Shown here in pieces: positions 45,584-54,050 of a DNA stretch of 64,000 bases; position 1 is the first letter of the stretch, and each line of letters begins with the position of its first letter. This DNA comes from an uncultured Lachnospiraceae bacterium (GTDB lineage Bacteria; Bacillota; Clostridia; Lachnospirales; Lachnospiraceae), in contig CAJUTQ010000074.1 of NCBI GenBank assembly GCA_910589265.1, positions 78,353-142,352 on the forward strand. The letters run 5' to 3'. The notes beneath the pieces are model-generated. The model ran no database searches. It worked only from the letters and a program-made list of their open reading frames with translations, and was not told the origin of the DNA. A program made the position numbers and the translations under genes.

Positions 45584-47074
45584 CTACCTTCGAATATAAA
45601 AGTCATAGCTTCCAAAATTACCGCCAAAGTCATATCCATACTCCCCTGGGGATGAAGAAAATCTATGCTTATCTGTATTAAATATAATGATGTCCACCTT
45701 ATTTTCCACTGCTGTCTGGCCTAATTTATGGATATCAGGATAATCCATTTCCATTGTATCATAAATTTCCGAATACCTACCTTTTGATGTTTCTCTGTTC
45801 CCATATAGCAACTTCACTTTACCCTTATATTGTCGAATATATGGAAGTAGTTCATTAGGAGCAATAATAAGAGGCTCCTCTTTTATAAGAGTCATATAAT
45901 CACCCAAATCTATCACGTCTTGGGAAATACCATAACTATTTTCTTTGCCAAGGAGAGCCTTCTTCCTTTCATATACCGGACTCAGGGAAAGGAGACAAAA
46001 GAATAAAAAAGCAATTCCTAGCTTCCATTGCTTTCTCCATCTTTCTTTTCTGCCAAGCAAACTCGTCAATACTGAAAAAAGAATAATAAAAAGAATGCCG
46101 CCTGCATAAACTGTTAAAATGGCCAGGATAGTACAAATACTAAGAAAAAGAAAAATAAGTTCCTTTCTGTCCTCTTCATAATTCCAAAACGCATATAAAT
46201 AGAGTGGGAATAATATACACACAAAGATACTTTTTCCTGTCCACGGCGCTAAAAGGAAGGCAAAGGTTATGTTTGGAAAAGATGTATAATATCCAAATAA
46301 AAGAAAGAAACTTACAACAATTAAATATTTTAAAATGAATTTCTTATCATTGTGAAGAACATATAATCCTATTACATAATATACAGAAAAACATGCCAAA
46401 GCAAAGAAAAAAGAAAAACATGTATGTATGATTATTGTTGGATGGGTAAAAGATAATCTGCCAAGCATAGAAAAAAACAAAGCTATTGGAGAGAAAACTT
46501 GCTGCCAATAACTATCCCATCCTACTTCTTCTAAACCTGTCAAGGGATTATTCCAAAGGAGAGAATCGTTAAAATAAGCGTCACTAGCGGTCTGGACAAA
46601 AATATAATTGTCAACTCCCGGCTGAAAATATGTAAACTGTCCCCAAAGGAGGATGGAAAACAAAATCAAGAAAAGAAAACAGACAATAGGATTTTCTACT
46701 GCTATTTTACCCCATTCTTTCCTATTCGCAGCAAGATGTTGTTGAATATCTTTCCTATTGTAAAGGAAAGACAAGAGCCCACAAATCACTATCATTGTTC
46801 CCCAAAAAAGGGAAAGCCATGTTAGTCTAGCCTTAAGCAAAATCATTGGCAGAGCAATCACCCAAAAAACAGCAAGTATAAAAGAAAGCCCTGATATATA
46901 AGCCAATGCAAAAGAGTCTTTGTATTTCTTCGTCCTTATAGAAACATTAGTTCCAATAAGTGTTGGCATGAATATAAGCCAGACACATAAAAGTAAAAGC
47001 TGTAAAAAGTTCATCATCATTTCTGGCATTCTCCCCCTTTGTTTCCTTTGTCCCTTCTTGTTCCAACCGAACAT
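45584..47074 (-). CDS. GT-C-like membrane protein, short relative of the 18.5-kb and 37-kb genes
   Basis: The protein has 496 residues, polytopic, with QPGVDNYIFVQTASDAYF as the acidic loop. Its C-terminal domain (LIIAPNELLPYIRQYKGKV, VDIIIFNTDKHRFSSSP) matches that of the frameshifted gene at 36782-38693. Compared with that reading and the 624-aa relative it lacks about 130 residues in the middle, between the TGKSIFVCILFPLYLY segment and the C-terminal domain, where several membrane helices should be. It could be a natural short form or an in-frame internal deletion. The start has AGAGG about seven bases upstream. Confidence 0.7.
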   Translation of the reverse strand: MFGWNKKGQRKQRGRMPEMMMNFLQLLLLCVWLIFMPTLIGTNVSIRTKKYKDSFALAYISGLSFILAVFWVIALPMILLKARLTWLSLFWGTMIVICGLLSFLYNRKDIQQHLAANRKEWGKIAVENPIVCFLFLILFSILLWGQFTYFQPGVDNYIFVQTASDAYFNDSLLWNNPLTGLEEVGWDSYWQQVFSPIALFFSMLGRLSFTHPTIIIHTCFSFFFALACFSVYYVIGLYVLHNDKKFILKYLIVVSFFLLFGYYTSFPNITFAFLLAPWTGKSIFVCILFPLYLYAFWNYEEDRKELIFLFLSICTILAILTVYAGGILFIILFSVLTSLLGRKERWRKQWKLGIAFLFFCLLSLSPVYERKKALLGKENSYGISQDVIDLGDYMTLIKEEPLIIAPNELLPYIRQYKGKVKLLYGNRETSKGRYSEIYDTMEMDYPDIHKLGQTAVENKVDIIIFNTDKHRFSSSPGEYGYDFGGNFGSYDFYIRR

Positions 47075-47127
47075 AGAGCAACCTCTATTCTAAATGTAAA
47101 ACAGTCATTGCTACTTCATGAAATTCA

Positions 47128-47658
47128 TCATCCTAACCCATCTGGCAATTCTATCCCGCACTCCATCTCATCTACAATCTCTGATGGGGACGTTTTCTCC
47201 TCACTTCCTTCTTCCTCATCTTCCCATAAAGACTTATACTCTTTACGAGATTTATGGGAATTTATCATTGCTGCATTTTTTGCAGTCATATACATTTCAA
47301 AATTGAACTCCATTAATTTTTTCTCGTCATAGGGAGGTACTTTTGCTCCCCTAGAAATACGTCTGGCTATTTCCATACACTTTACAACATCTTCCGTATA
47401 TTCTGCCATAGCTTCTCCCTGCTGTCTGGCAGCCTCCCCGTTTTGGAGGGCATTACGATACATATGAAATTCTTCCATAAACTTGGTCATTTTGTTATAT
47501 TCCTCTTCCAAAGCTGTGAGTTCCAAAATGACTCCCTCATTAGCCTCTCTATCCTGCCTTTTTTCATTCATCTTTTTTTCTTTTTCCAACTCAATACGCC
47601 GGCTTCGCAATGCATTCATCTGAAAAGAATATTGTTTTTTCACTTCTCCTATTTTCAT
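47128..47658 (-). CDS. Unknown Glu/Lys-rich protein
   Basis: I do not recognise a family for this 176-residue protein. It is highly charged and helical, with likely coiled-coil stretches in the first 65 residues (RRIELEKEKKMNEKRQD) and an acidic tail after residue 145. There is no signal or membrane segment, so it is probably cytoplasmic. It has AGAGG seven bases before the ATG. It lies 23 bases after the short DUF4317 gene, so the two are probably made together. Confidence 0.6.
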   Translation of the reverse strand: MKIGEVKKQYSFQMNALRSRRIELEKEKKMNEKRQDREANEGVILELTALEEEYNKMTKFMEEFHMYRNALQNGEAARQQGEAMAEYTEDVVKCMEIARRISRGAKVPPYDEKKLMEFNFEMYMTAKNAAMINSHKSRKEYKSLWEDEEEGSEEKTSPSEIVDEMECGIELPDGLG

Positions 47659-47681
47659 ACTTTGCCTCTTTTCTTTATTTG

Positions 47682-48302
47682 TTAAGATAACAGAATACCA
47701 TTTAGCAATTCCATATTTGGATTATTTTCATCTGCCTGAAAGATATGGATCCTTTCCTCATCACTACTTCTATCCTTAAAGGCAGGAAACAAAAAACCCC
47801 ATTCTGGTTTGCCAGGCTCATAATCTCCATGCACTGGACAGATGCTGCCAATAAGAAAAGAATAGGTTTCCTCAGATTCCCAAAGATTTTCCTTGTCTTC
47901 TGCCTTTTTTTTGACATCATAAATGCCAAAAAAGAAATAAACTCCGTAATCCCCCTCTGCCTTATAGTTCTCTCCAAGATTTTCATAAAAAATATCCAAT
48001 ATTCCATCATTCTTTAATCCACATTCCTTCAAGGATGTGAGAAATTTCCACATTTTCCCATCTTCCTTTTTCAATGGATAGTCTTTGAGCTGTTCATTTG
48101 TTTTTCCTAGCAAAACAGCCTTTGCTATATTCATGTTTTTTTGCTGCTCCTTTGGGGATAATTTCAGAAAATGAACATTAAAAGTTCCATCTACAAAACC
48201 TTCTCTATCCATATATGCCCCGGCAATTCTGCTAAAACAATTTCTTTTTACATTCATTCGCCTCGTTAACTCCAGCATATCCTCTCTGTTAATCTCCCCC
48301 AT
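47682..48302 (-). CDS. DUF4317-family protein, apparently C-terminally short
   Basis: The ATG at 48302 (MGEINREDMLEL) has GAGGAG five bases upstream and is preferred over a GTG at 48314. The product has about 206 residues. The N-terminal NREDMLELTRRMNVKRNCFSRI-type opening, SFLIGSICPVHGDYEPGKPE and WGFLFPAFKDRSSD fit the N-terminal half of DUF4317, whose members are usually about twice as long. The protein ends where the second half would begin, so this is either a short variant or a truncated copy. Function of the family is unknown; it is typical of Clostridia. Confidence 0.65.
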   Translation of the reverse strand: MGEINREDMLELTRRMNVKRNCFSRIAGAYMDREGFVDGTFNVHFLKLSPKEQQKNMNIAKAVLLGKTNEQLKDYPLKKEDGKMWKFLTSLKECGLKNDGILDIFYENLGENYKAEGDYGVYFFFGIYDVKKKAEDKENLWESEETYSFLIGSICPVHGDYEPGKPEWGFLFPAFKDRSSDEERIHIFQADENNPNMELLNGILLS

Positions 48303-48317
48303 ATTTCTCCTCACCTT

Positions 48318-49262
48318 TTACTCCCTTTCCATCCCAAACAAATTATCTACTGCCTGTTCATAATCCTTTAACTTGGAAGCTTTTTTTATTTTCTTTAACA
48401 TTTTTTCCTCACCTGGAAAAGAATAGCCGCTATATGCCCAAAATTCCTTCATCTTAAAAAGTACGTTCCTATCTCCTGACATTACTTCTCTGTAAGCCCC
48501 ATATAATCGGTTATGGAAATTCCAAAGCCTTTTTTTGTCTGACTCACATATCTCTCCACTCTTTTTTAGAATTTCTGACAACATAGGATTTCTCAAAAGA
48601 CCTCTGCCCAGCATAATTCTTTCTATTCTTGGAAATTCTCTTTTTAAATGCTCATAGTCTCCTACTGTAAATATATCCCCGTTATAACATAATGGGAAAG
48701 GACTCTCCTTTACAGCCCTTGCAAATTCCTTCCAGTTTGGTTTCCCCTTATAAAAATCTCTTTGCAATCGGGGATGAATTATCAATTCTTTCAAAGGATA
48801 TTTATTATAGATTTCCAATAAATAGGGAAATTCTTCTTGAGATTCCACTCCTATCCTTGTTTTTATGGAAATATTTATGTTTACTTTCTCAAATATCTTA
48901 TCCAAAAAGGCATCGAGTTCTTCTCTTTTTCCAAGAAACCCTGCTCCCTTCCCTTTTGCAGTTACTGTCCGTGAAGGGCAGCCTAAATTTAAGTTCACCT
49001 CTTTATATCCATAAATTTCTTCTAACTCTTTTGCTGCCCTAATAAATAACTCACTGTTGTTTGTTAATATTTGGGGAACTACATCCATCCCTTTATTGTG
49101 TTCTGGCTGTATATCCCTTTTTTCTTTTGGATTAATAACCCTATTTTGATTAGGGGATAAAAAGGGAGTAAAGTATTTATCCACTCCAGAATACAGACTG
49201 TGGAAAGCATTCCTGTATACATATCCTGTAATCCCTTCCATTGGAGCAAAATATATTTCCAT
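48318..49262 (-). CDS. dus: tRNA-dihydrouridine synthase
   Basis: The start is taken at 49262, giving MEIYFAPMEGITG as the N-terminus of the FMN-binding barrel; the frame upstream lacks family sequence. The product is about 314 residues. NLNLGCPSRTVTAKGKGAG contains the catalytic Cys, YNGDIFTV and MLGRGLLRNP give the FMN phosphate site. The enzyme reduces uridines in the D-loop of tRNA. Its presence between a flippase and surface-glycan genes is positional rather than functional. Confidence 0.9.
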   Translation of the reverse strand: MEIYFAPMEGITGYVYRNAFHSLYSGVDKYFTPFLSPNQNRVINPKEKRDIQPEHNKGMDVVPQILTNNSELFIRAAKELEEIYGYKEVNLNLGCPSRTVTAKGKGAGFLGKREELDAFLDKIFEKVNINISIKTRIGVESQEEFPYLLEIYNKYPLKELIIHPRLQRDFYKGKPNWKEFARAVKESPFPLCYNGDIFTVGDYEHLKREFPRIERIMLGRGLLRNPMLSEILKKSGEICESDKKRLWNFHNRLYGAYREVMSGDRNVLFKMKEFWAYSGYSFPGEEKMLKKIKKASKLKDYEQAVDNLFGMERE

Positions 49263-49297
49263 TTTTATATCCAAGCCTTTCTTACTTCGTTTAAGCC

Positions 49298-50752
49298 TTA
49301 CTCTTTTCGTATGCCCTTTGCCACTTTCCATACAAAATCCCCTATTTCCTTTACGTTCTTTCTCTCCATGACTGTTATAACAGCCATTCCCCCTATTCCA
49401 AAAAGAACACCTATAACATCATTATCAAAAAAAGATGCATACAATCCGTAGACAACCAGTAAAGCTACATAAAACATTGTTTTTTTGTATTCATAGGCAA
49501 CAGGATAACATTTTTTAGAAAAATAACTGCCCATGGCAAAATAAAGAATATAAGTTATTCCTGTTGCCATGGCAGCCCCAAGAGCCCCAAACTTTGGCAC
49601 AAGTATGGCGTTTCCCCCTAAATTGCACACAATGGCAGCTGCAGAAGCATAGTTATAATATCGTATTTTTTTCTTAAATTTTATTCCCTGACTTGTTATT
49701 TCATAGAGAATGCTTAAAATAGGCATGAAAACGAGAAAGGGGATAATGTATCCTGCATCTCTGTACTTCTCTCCTAATAAAAGTACAACCACATCTTTAA
49801 ACAAAATGAGAGAAAAAGCTGCCAGGAGAGAGAGAAACTGCACTTTAGAGAATACCTCTTGAAAAAAAGAAGAACAGTCCTCCTTTGTTTTTTGCTCATA
49901 TTTTTCCATAGCAATAGGAGCCCAAAAGGCTACAAAAGTTGCCTTAAACGTTAGAAGGATAACCATAATCTGCATAGCAGAGGCATAAATGCCTACCTGG
50001 GACATTGTACTAAATATGCGCAAAGAATATTTATCACAGGAAGATAGAAGCCATTCCATGAGGGCTGTCATGACAAAGGGCATTCCATACTTCATAAGCT
50101 CCTTTTTTGGCACATAAAATTGCCTTTCCTTTTTCTCTACTCTTTTCTCCTTGTAAAAATACCGAATAATGATCATGCCTGTAGTACATCCTAAGGATAA
50201 GGTCATGGCATACAGGACAACGGTAAACTCATTTCCAAGAATGGTGAAAGCTCCCCATAAAAATACAATGTAAAGAATTTTAGATAATATGTTCATATTG
50301 GAATATAGCTTTCCGTTCTGTTCCATACGAATATGAAGAAAAAAGAAGCGCTCCAGCACAGATAAAAAGGTATAAACTATTACAAGAAGGCTAATATCAA
50401 ACCCTGTCTTCTCAAACAAAAATAAGTTCACATGTTTTGCCAAAACACAATATAACAGAGAGAGAAAAAAGACAATGAATAAAGCTGGCGTTATACATTT
50501 TTTTAACAGACTTCTCCTGTCTATGTTCTCCTTATAAAAGTATCGAATGTATGCCTGATCCATACCTAAAATGGCAAAAATATAAATCACTGTCACGACC
50601 GACTGAAACATTGATGTCCTTCCATACTCATCTGTATCTAGCATCCTTGTAATCAACGGGAGGGAAAGGAATCCAAGTAAAAGCACAACAAAATTTCCAT
50701 AAAAATACTGGATAAAACTATGTATTAAGTTTGGTTTTTTTCTTTCTTCCAT
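49298..50752 (-). CDS. Oligosaccharide flippase (Wzx/MATE-type)
   Basis: The start is either ATG at 50752 (MEERKKPN) or TTG at 50761. The product has about 484 residues and twelve or more membrane segments. SFIQYFYGNFVVLLLGFLSL opens the protein and ITRMLDTDEYGRTSMFQ follows, the typical start of polysaccharide-biosynthesis flippases, which move undecaprenyl-linked oligosaccharides outward. With two ABC exporters in the same locus this adds a third export route, suggesting more than one polymer. It is the first gene of unit A. Confidence 0.87.
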   Translation of the reverse strand: MEERKKPNLIHSFIQYFYGNFVVLLLGFLSLPLITRMLDTDEYGRTSMFQSVVTVIYIFAILGMDQAYIRYFYKENIDRRSLLKKCITPALFIVFFLSLLYCVLAKHVNLFLFEKTGFDISLLVIVYTFLSVLERFFFLHIRMEQNGKLYSNMNILSKILYIVFLWGAFTILGNEFTVVLYAMTLSLGCTTGMIIIRYFYKEKRVEKKERQFYVPKKELMKYGMPFVMTALMEWLLSSCDKYSLRIFSTMSQVGIYASAMQIMVILLTFKATFVAFWAPIAMEKYEQKTKEDCSSFFQEVFSKVQFLSLLAAFSLILFKDVVVLLLGEKYRDAGYIIPFLVFMPILSILYEITSQGIKFKKKIRYYNYASAAAIVCNLGGNAILVPKFGALGAAMATGITYILYFAMGSYFSKKCYPVAYEYKKTMFYVALLVVYGLYASFFDNDVIGVLFGIGGMAVITVMERKNVKEIGDFVWKVAKGIRKE

Positions 50753-50854
50753 AGGCGTCAATTTATTTTATCACTCCGACTAACATATCTGCTCCAATCC
50801 TCTGCTTTTTTCATTTTCTGCAAGGATTATTCTCGTCATTTCTATTGATTTTAA

Positions 50855-50883
50855 ATTATAACCTTCTTCCTTTCTATTGTAAA
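50855..50883 (-). promoter_or_regulatory. Promoter-like site for unit A
   Basis: On the minus strand TTTACA (50878-50883), a 17-base spacer and TATAAT (50855-50860), about 100 bases upstream of the flippase gene. No other gene lies between, so it would drive 50752 to 44125. Confidence 0.6.
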
Positions 50884-50925
50884 GGACTATAAATTTTAGG
50901 CTATTTCCTTCTTCCATACCACCTT

Positions 50926-51111
50926 TCACCCTTCTTCCTCAGATGTATTAGAAAAGCCAAACAATACTTGTAGAAAATCTTGTTTTTTATTTAAAATACA
51001 GATAATCCTTACTATATCATCTTCTAAACGATAAAAAATAGAATGTGGCTTTACAATAAGATAATAGTAATCTGTCGGATAGCCATCACCTCTTCTAAAC
51101 AAGGGCCTTTT
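50926..51111 (-). pseudogene. Relic of a RelE/ParE-type toxin gene (C-terminal part)
   Basis: One minus-strand frame up to an in-frame TAA at 51109-51111 encodes a short stretch without a usable start: YYYLIVKPHSIFYRLEDD, then VRIICILNKKQDFLQVLF, the last strands of a RelE/ParE-family toxin. It lies right after the antitoxin relic in the order expected for a Phd/RelE operon. The N-terminal half of the toxin is missing. Confidence 0.6.
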
Positions 51112-51454
51112 TTAGGCAACAGCGTAAGCTGCCTGGCAGTAAAATCTTTTATTCCCCAATACAGCCTCTGCCCCATCTGCTGTCAGCCAATCCTTTTCCC
51201 TTGCAGACTGCTCTCCTTCCTCTTATCATAAGCTTTATAGCCGCCTTCAAGCGCTCCAATTCATCCACTTCAACGATAGCATAAGCCCCTCTCCCATTCC
51301 TTATAAGATATACTGGCTGATTTGTACTTACTTCTTTTCGAACTTCTATATAATATCTTAAATCCAATATTAGTTTTATATTTGGCATTTTATCCATTCC
51401 TTTTATCTTTATATTATATACACCATTCCCCAAAACAGCAATGTAAATATACAT
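51112..51454 (-). pseudogene. Relic of a Phd/YefM-type antitoxin gene (frameshifted)
   Basis: MPNIKLILDLRYYIEV followed by TNQPVYLIRNGRGAYAIVE is the DNA-binding half of a Phd/YefM antitoxin. At about residue 80 the current frame changes to a basic nonsense tail. The neighbouring frame instead reads KEGEQSAREKDWLTADGAEA, the normal family C-terminus. A one-base frameshift near 51225 therefore breaks the gene. The ATG likely used is that of MPNIK, about 20 residues inside the open frame. Confidence 0.65.
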
Positions 51455-51481
51455 GTTTCTTTACAGCATAGAATAAGAATG

Positions 51482-51616
51482 TTACTGTTCACATCATGGC
51501 CAATCACTCCCCTAATTAGTCATGGGCCAGTACCATTATGGGGCCAAAGCGCCCCATAACCCCAGACGATTTGAAATGGGCATGTGCGGCGTTCACAAGA
51601 CACCTGTGAACAGTAA
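51482..51616. mobile_element. MITE-like element with 12-bp terminal inverted repeats
   Basis: TTACTGTTCACA (51482-51493) and TGTGAACAGTAA (51605-51616) form perfect 12-base terminal inverted repeats around a non-coding core. The core contains a 9-bp hairpin TTATGGGGC / GCCCCATAA (51536-51559) and a second small hairpin GTTCACA / TGTGAAC (51591-51611). It is G+C richer than its surroundings, which also suggests an inserted unit. No clear target duplication could be defined. Confidence 0.55.
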
Positions 51617-51706
51617 TATAAAAATCACTCTTTATTATAAATCTTTATATACATTTATCAGTCTAAAAAGCTGATTTTTTCCTTTCAATGCTGAGCTTCT
51701 GCTATA

Positions 51707-51735
51707 TTGTGCTCAGTGCCCTTTTATGTTATACT
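51707..51735 (+). promoter_or_regulatory. Promoter-like site for the HD gene
   Basis: TTGTGC (51707-51712), a 17-base spacer and TATACT (51730-51735), about 50 bases before the HD-domain gene. The region from 51455 to here holds the MITE-like element and no gene. Confidence 0.55.
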
Positions 51736-51784
51736 ACAAATATGTCCATTCTTTATTTATACTTTTTAGAAAGCAGGTGTTAAA

Positions 51785-53215
51785 ATGAGAATTCCTTCTC
51801 ATGAAGATACAGATGTTTTTCGAGATCCTATCCATGGACTTATTAACGTATATATTTGGGAAAAAATGTTAATTGAGGCCCCAGAATTTCAACGCCTGCG
51901 CAGAATACATCAGCTAAGCTTGACAAATTTTATTTATCACGGAGCAGAACATACCCGTTTTGGCCACAGCATTGGCGTCATGCATATTGCAGGGAGAATC
52001 ATGGATCACCTTCGCAATTTTGCCCCTTTGTGCAGCTTGTCCCACGAAGAGTTTTTACAAAAAAGAGCGCTTGTTCGTATGGCTGGGCTTCTCCATGATA
52101 TAGGCCATGGATGCTATTCCCATATTGGCGAGGAAAATAATATGTATCCTGATTTAAAAGATCCCCTCAATGGACAGCCTGCCAGAGGCCATGAGGCATA
52201 CACCCGATGTATTATTAAAGAACGCCTGGCTTATACTATAGAACGTTTTTGGCCTGATAAAGAACATCACCTGGTTCCCCATATTTTAATGATACTCAAT
52301 CAAAGTTCCGATGATCCTTTATACCGATTTTTTGATGATATTATAAGTGGCCAGTTGGACTGTGATAAAATGGATTATCTTCTTCGGGATAGTCATTACT
52401 GTGGAGTAGAATATGGGATTTATGATCTTGATAAGCTCATAGATTCTCTTCGAGTCGTTTTAATTAACAACAATCATGTTCTAGCCATTAGTCAAAATGG
52501 CATTCAAGCAGTGGAATCCTTTGTGTTAGCCCGCTATTGGATGTTTATTCAAGTCTATTTTCACAAGTACCGCCGTCTTTTTGACTATTACCTCAGCTCC
52601 TTTACAAAGGAATTCCTTTCCATAGAGTGGGAAAAAAGCGGACAATATCCAAAAAAATTAGATCACTATTTAGCAATGGATGATTTTTATCTTTTTGAGA
52701 AAATAAAATTTTATGCCAATAAAAAAAAGCCTGAAGCAAAAGAAAAAACAATCTGCCATTTTGCCAAACGTTTATATACCCGTTCCCATCATAAGGTAGT
52801 CTTTGATCCCCCCTATGCCCACTATGACAGCCGAAGCAAAGATGGAAATGAAGACTATAAACGGCTCACCCATGTAAAAAAGGAACTGGAAAATTATTTG
52901 GTAACAATAGAAAACTCAGAAAGCGAGAAAATATATATTGATTTAGCCACTTGCTCTTCCACAAAACATTTTTTTGACATAAAAGTATACAATGAGGAGC
53001 AAGATCCCCATTTTTCCTCTTCTTTAAAAGAAATGGAGATTCCTGCTATTCCCGTTCTTTCTAAACATGATGGAAAGGTGGAGGCAATACAAAAATATTC
53101 CTTTACATTGAAAAGTATTTCTGATAAAAAGATCAGCATTTTAAGAATCTATGCTGAAAAAGATATGATCCGCACAATACAGGATAAATGTGCCCATTGG
53201 TTCTCACGAGAATAG
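51785..53215 (+). CDS. HD-domain phosphohydrolase (dNTPase-like)
   Basis: The protein has 476 residues. FRDPIHGLI opens it, FGHSIGVMHIAG gives the first His, LLHDIGHGCYSH the HD pair and DCDKMDYLLRDS the distal Asp of the HD metal site, as in dGTPase/SAMHD1-like and YwfO-type proteins. The C-terminal ~200 residues are the usual helical extension. Such enzymes cleave dNTPs to nucleosides and triphosphate; the exact substrate is unknown. It is a single-gene unit with its own promoter and terminator. Confidence 0.87.
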   Translation: MRIPSHEDTDVFRDPIHGLINVYIWEKMLIEAPEFQRLRRIHQLSLTNFIYHGAEHTRFGHSIGVMHIAGRIMDHLRNFAPLCSLSHEEFLQKRALVRMAGLLHDIGHGCYSHIGEENNMYPDLKDPLNGQPARGHEAYTRCIIKERLAYTIERFWPDKEHHLVPHILMILNQSSDDPLYRFFDDIISGQLDCDKMDYLLRDSHYCGVEYGIYDLDKLIDSLRVVLINNNHVLAISQNGIQAVESFVLARYWMFIQVYFHKYRRLFDYYLSSFTKEFLSIEWEKSGQYPKKLDHYLAMDDFYLFEKIKFYANKKKPEAKEKTICHFAKRLYTRSHHKVVFDPPYAHYDSRSKDGNEDYKRLTHVKKELENYLVTIENSESEKIYIDLATCSSTKHFFDIKVYNEEQDPHFSSSLKEMEIPAIPVLSKHDGKVEAIQKYSFTLKSISDKKISILRIYAEKDMIRTIQDKCAHWFSRE

Positions 53216-53234
53216 GAAGATGTCATGATAAAAA

Positions 53235-53271
53235 CAAGACCAGAAGTTTTTATAACTTTTGGTCTATTTTT
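53235..53271 (+). terminator. Rho-independent terminator after the HD gene
   Basis: AGACCAGAAGT pairs with ACTTTTGGTCT (one G-T pair) and is followed by ATTTTT. It begins about 20 bases after the stop of the HD gene and would also separate it from the convergent ABC genes. Confidence 0.7.
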
Positions 53272-53297
53272 CAAATATGGGATCTCCTTCTATGTCT

Positions 53298-54050
53298 TTA
53301 TAGCTCCGCCTTATTTATACAAGCTTTCATTACTAGCAATAAGAACATAGTATAAATAAAATACTTCAAAACAAAAAATAGAACATTTATTTTGTCTCCG
53401 TTCCAATAAGAAGTATAGTATTGTATTATATCATTAGTTGGTATAATGAATTTTAACTTTTCAATCCAGGAGGGCAAGTTTCCAACTGGCATCATGGCAT
53501 TTGATAAAATAAGAAAAAGAAACATAATAGTAAGGCCAATAGATTGAACCATTACATTATTTTTTGTTATTATAGTAATAATGCTCCCTATTAGAAACAT
53601 GGGAAATGAAGAAATTATGTACAAAAGAAAAAACATACTGCTAATAGCAAAGCTTGGAAAAGTTAAATGAAATACAAATATTGCAAACATTGAAATAAGT
53701 ATTATCTGAATAATCATTAAAAAGAAATAGAGGGTAACCTTTGATGCAATAACCATTACAAGAGAAATATCAAATAATTTATATCGCAAAAATACACCTG
53801 CCTCATACTCCTTTGAGATACTGGCGGGAAAGGTCAACAGCGCCAATGGAGCAATTCCCAATGCTAACGATATGGGAAAATATATTTGAATAGCTTCCAT
53901 TCGCTGCTCTATTGGCACAGCATTCATAGTGAAATACATTGCCAAGAGAGGAAAAACAAAAGAGAAAAAAAGACCCAAAATTGTTTTTTGAAGATTTCGT
54001 AATTCGATTATTATTATTTGAAAAGGTCTGTTAAACATACATTTCACCAT
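53298..54050 (-). CDS. ABC-2 type transporter permease
   Basis: The protein has up to 250 residues; an ATG at 54038 (MFNRPFQIIII) with GGTGAA just before is an alternative start. About six membrane segments follow the YadH/ABC-2 pattern (NLQKTILGLFFSFVFPLLAMYF; IPTNDIIQYYTSYWNG near the end). It pairs with the ATPase at 54031-54681, whose gene it overlaps by 20 bases. Such two-gene sets export drugs or peptides; the substrate cannot be inferred. Confidence 0.82.
   Translation of the reverse strand: MVKCMFNRPFQIIIIELRNLQKTILGLFFSFVFPLLAMYFTMNAVPIEQRMEAIQIYFPISLALGIAPLALLTFPASISKEYEAGVFLRYKLFDISLVMVIASKVTLYFFLMIIQIILISMFAIFVFHLTFPSFAISSMFFLLYIISSFPMFLIGSIITIITKNNVMVQSIGLTIMFLFLILSNAMMPVGNLPSWIEKLKFIIPTNDIIQYYTSYWNGDKINVLFFVLKYFIYTMFLLLVMKACINKAEL

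Noticed and set aside
50780-50839. Short frame MTRIILAENEKSRGLEQIC in the leader of unit A
   Set aside because: It starts only a few bases after the predicted transcription start, has no ribosome site, and no control function such as a run of one amino acid.
51482-51616. Riboswitch or CRISPR repeat explanation for the structured region
   Set aside because: There is no repeated spacer pattern and no known riboswitch core that I can recognise; perfect inverted ends fit a MITE-like element better.
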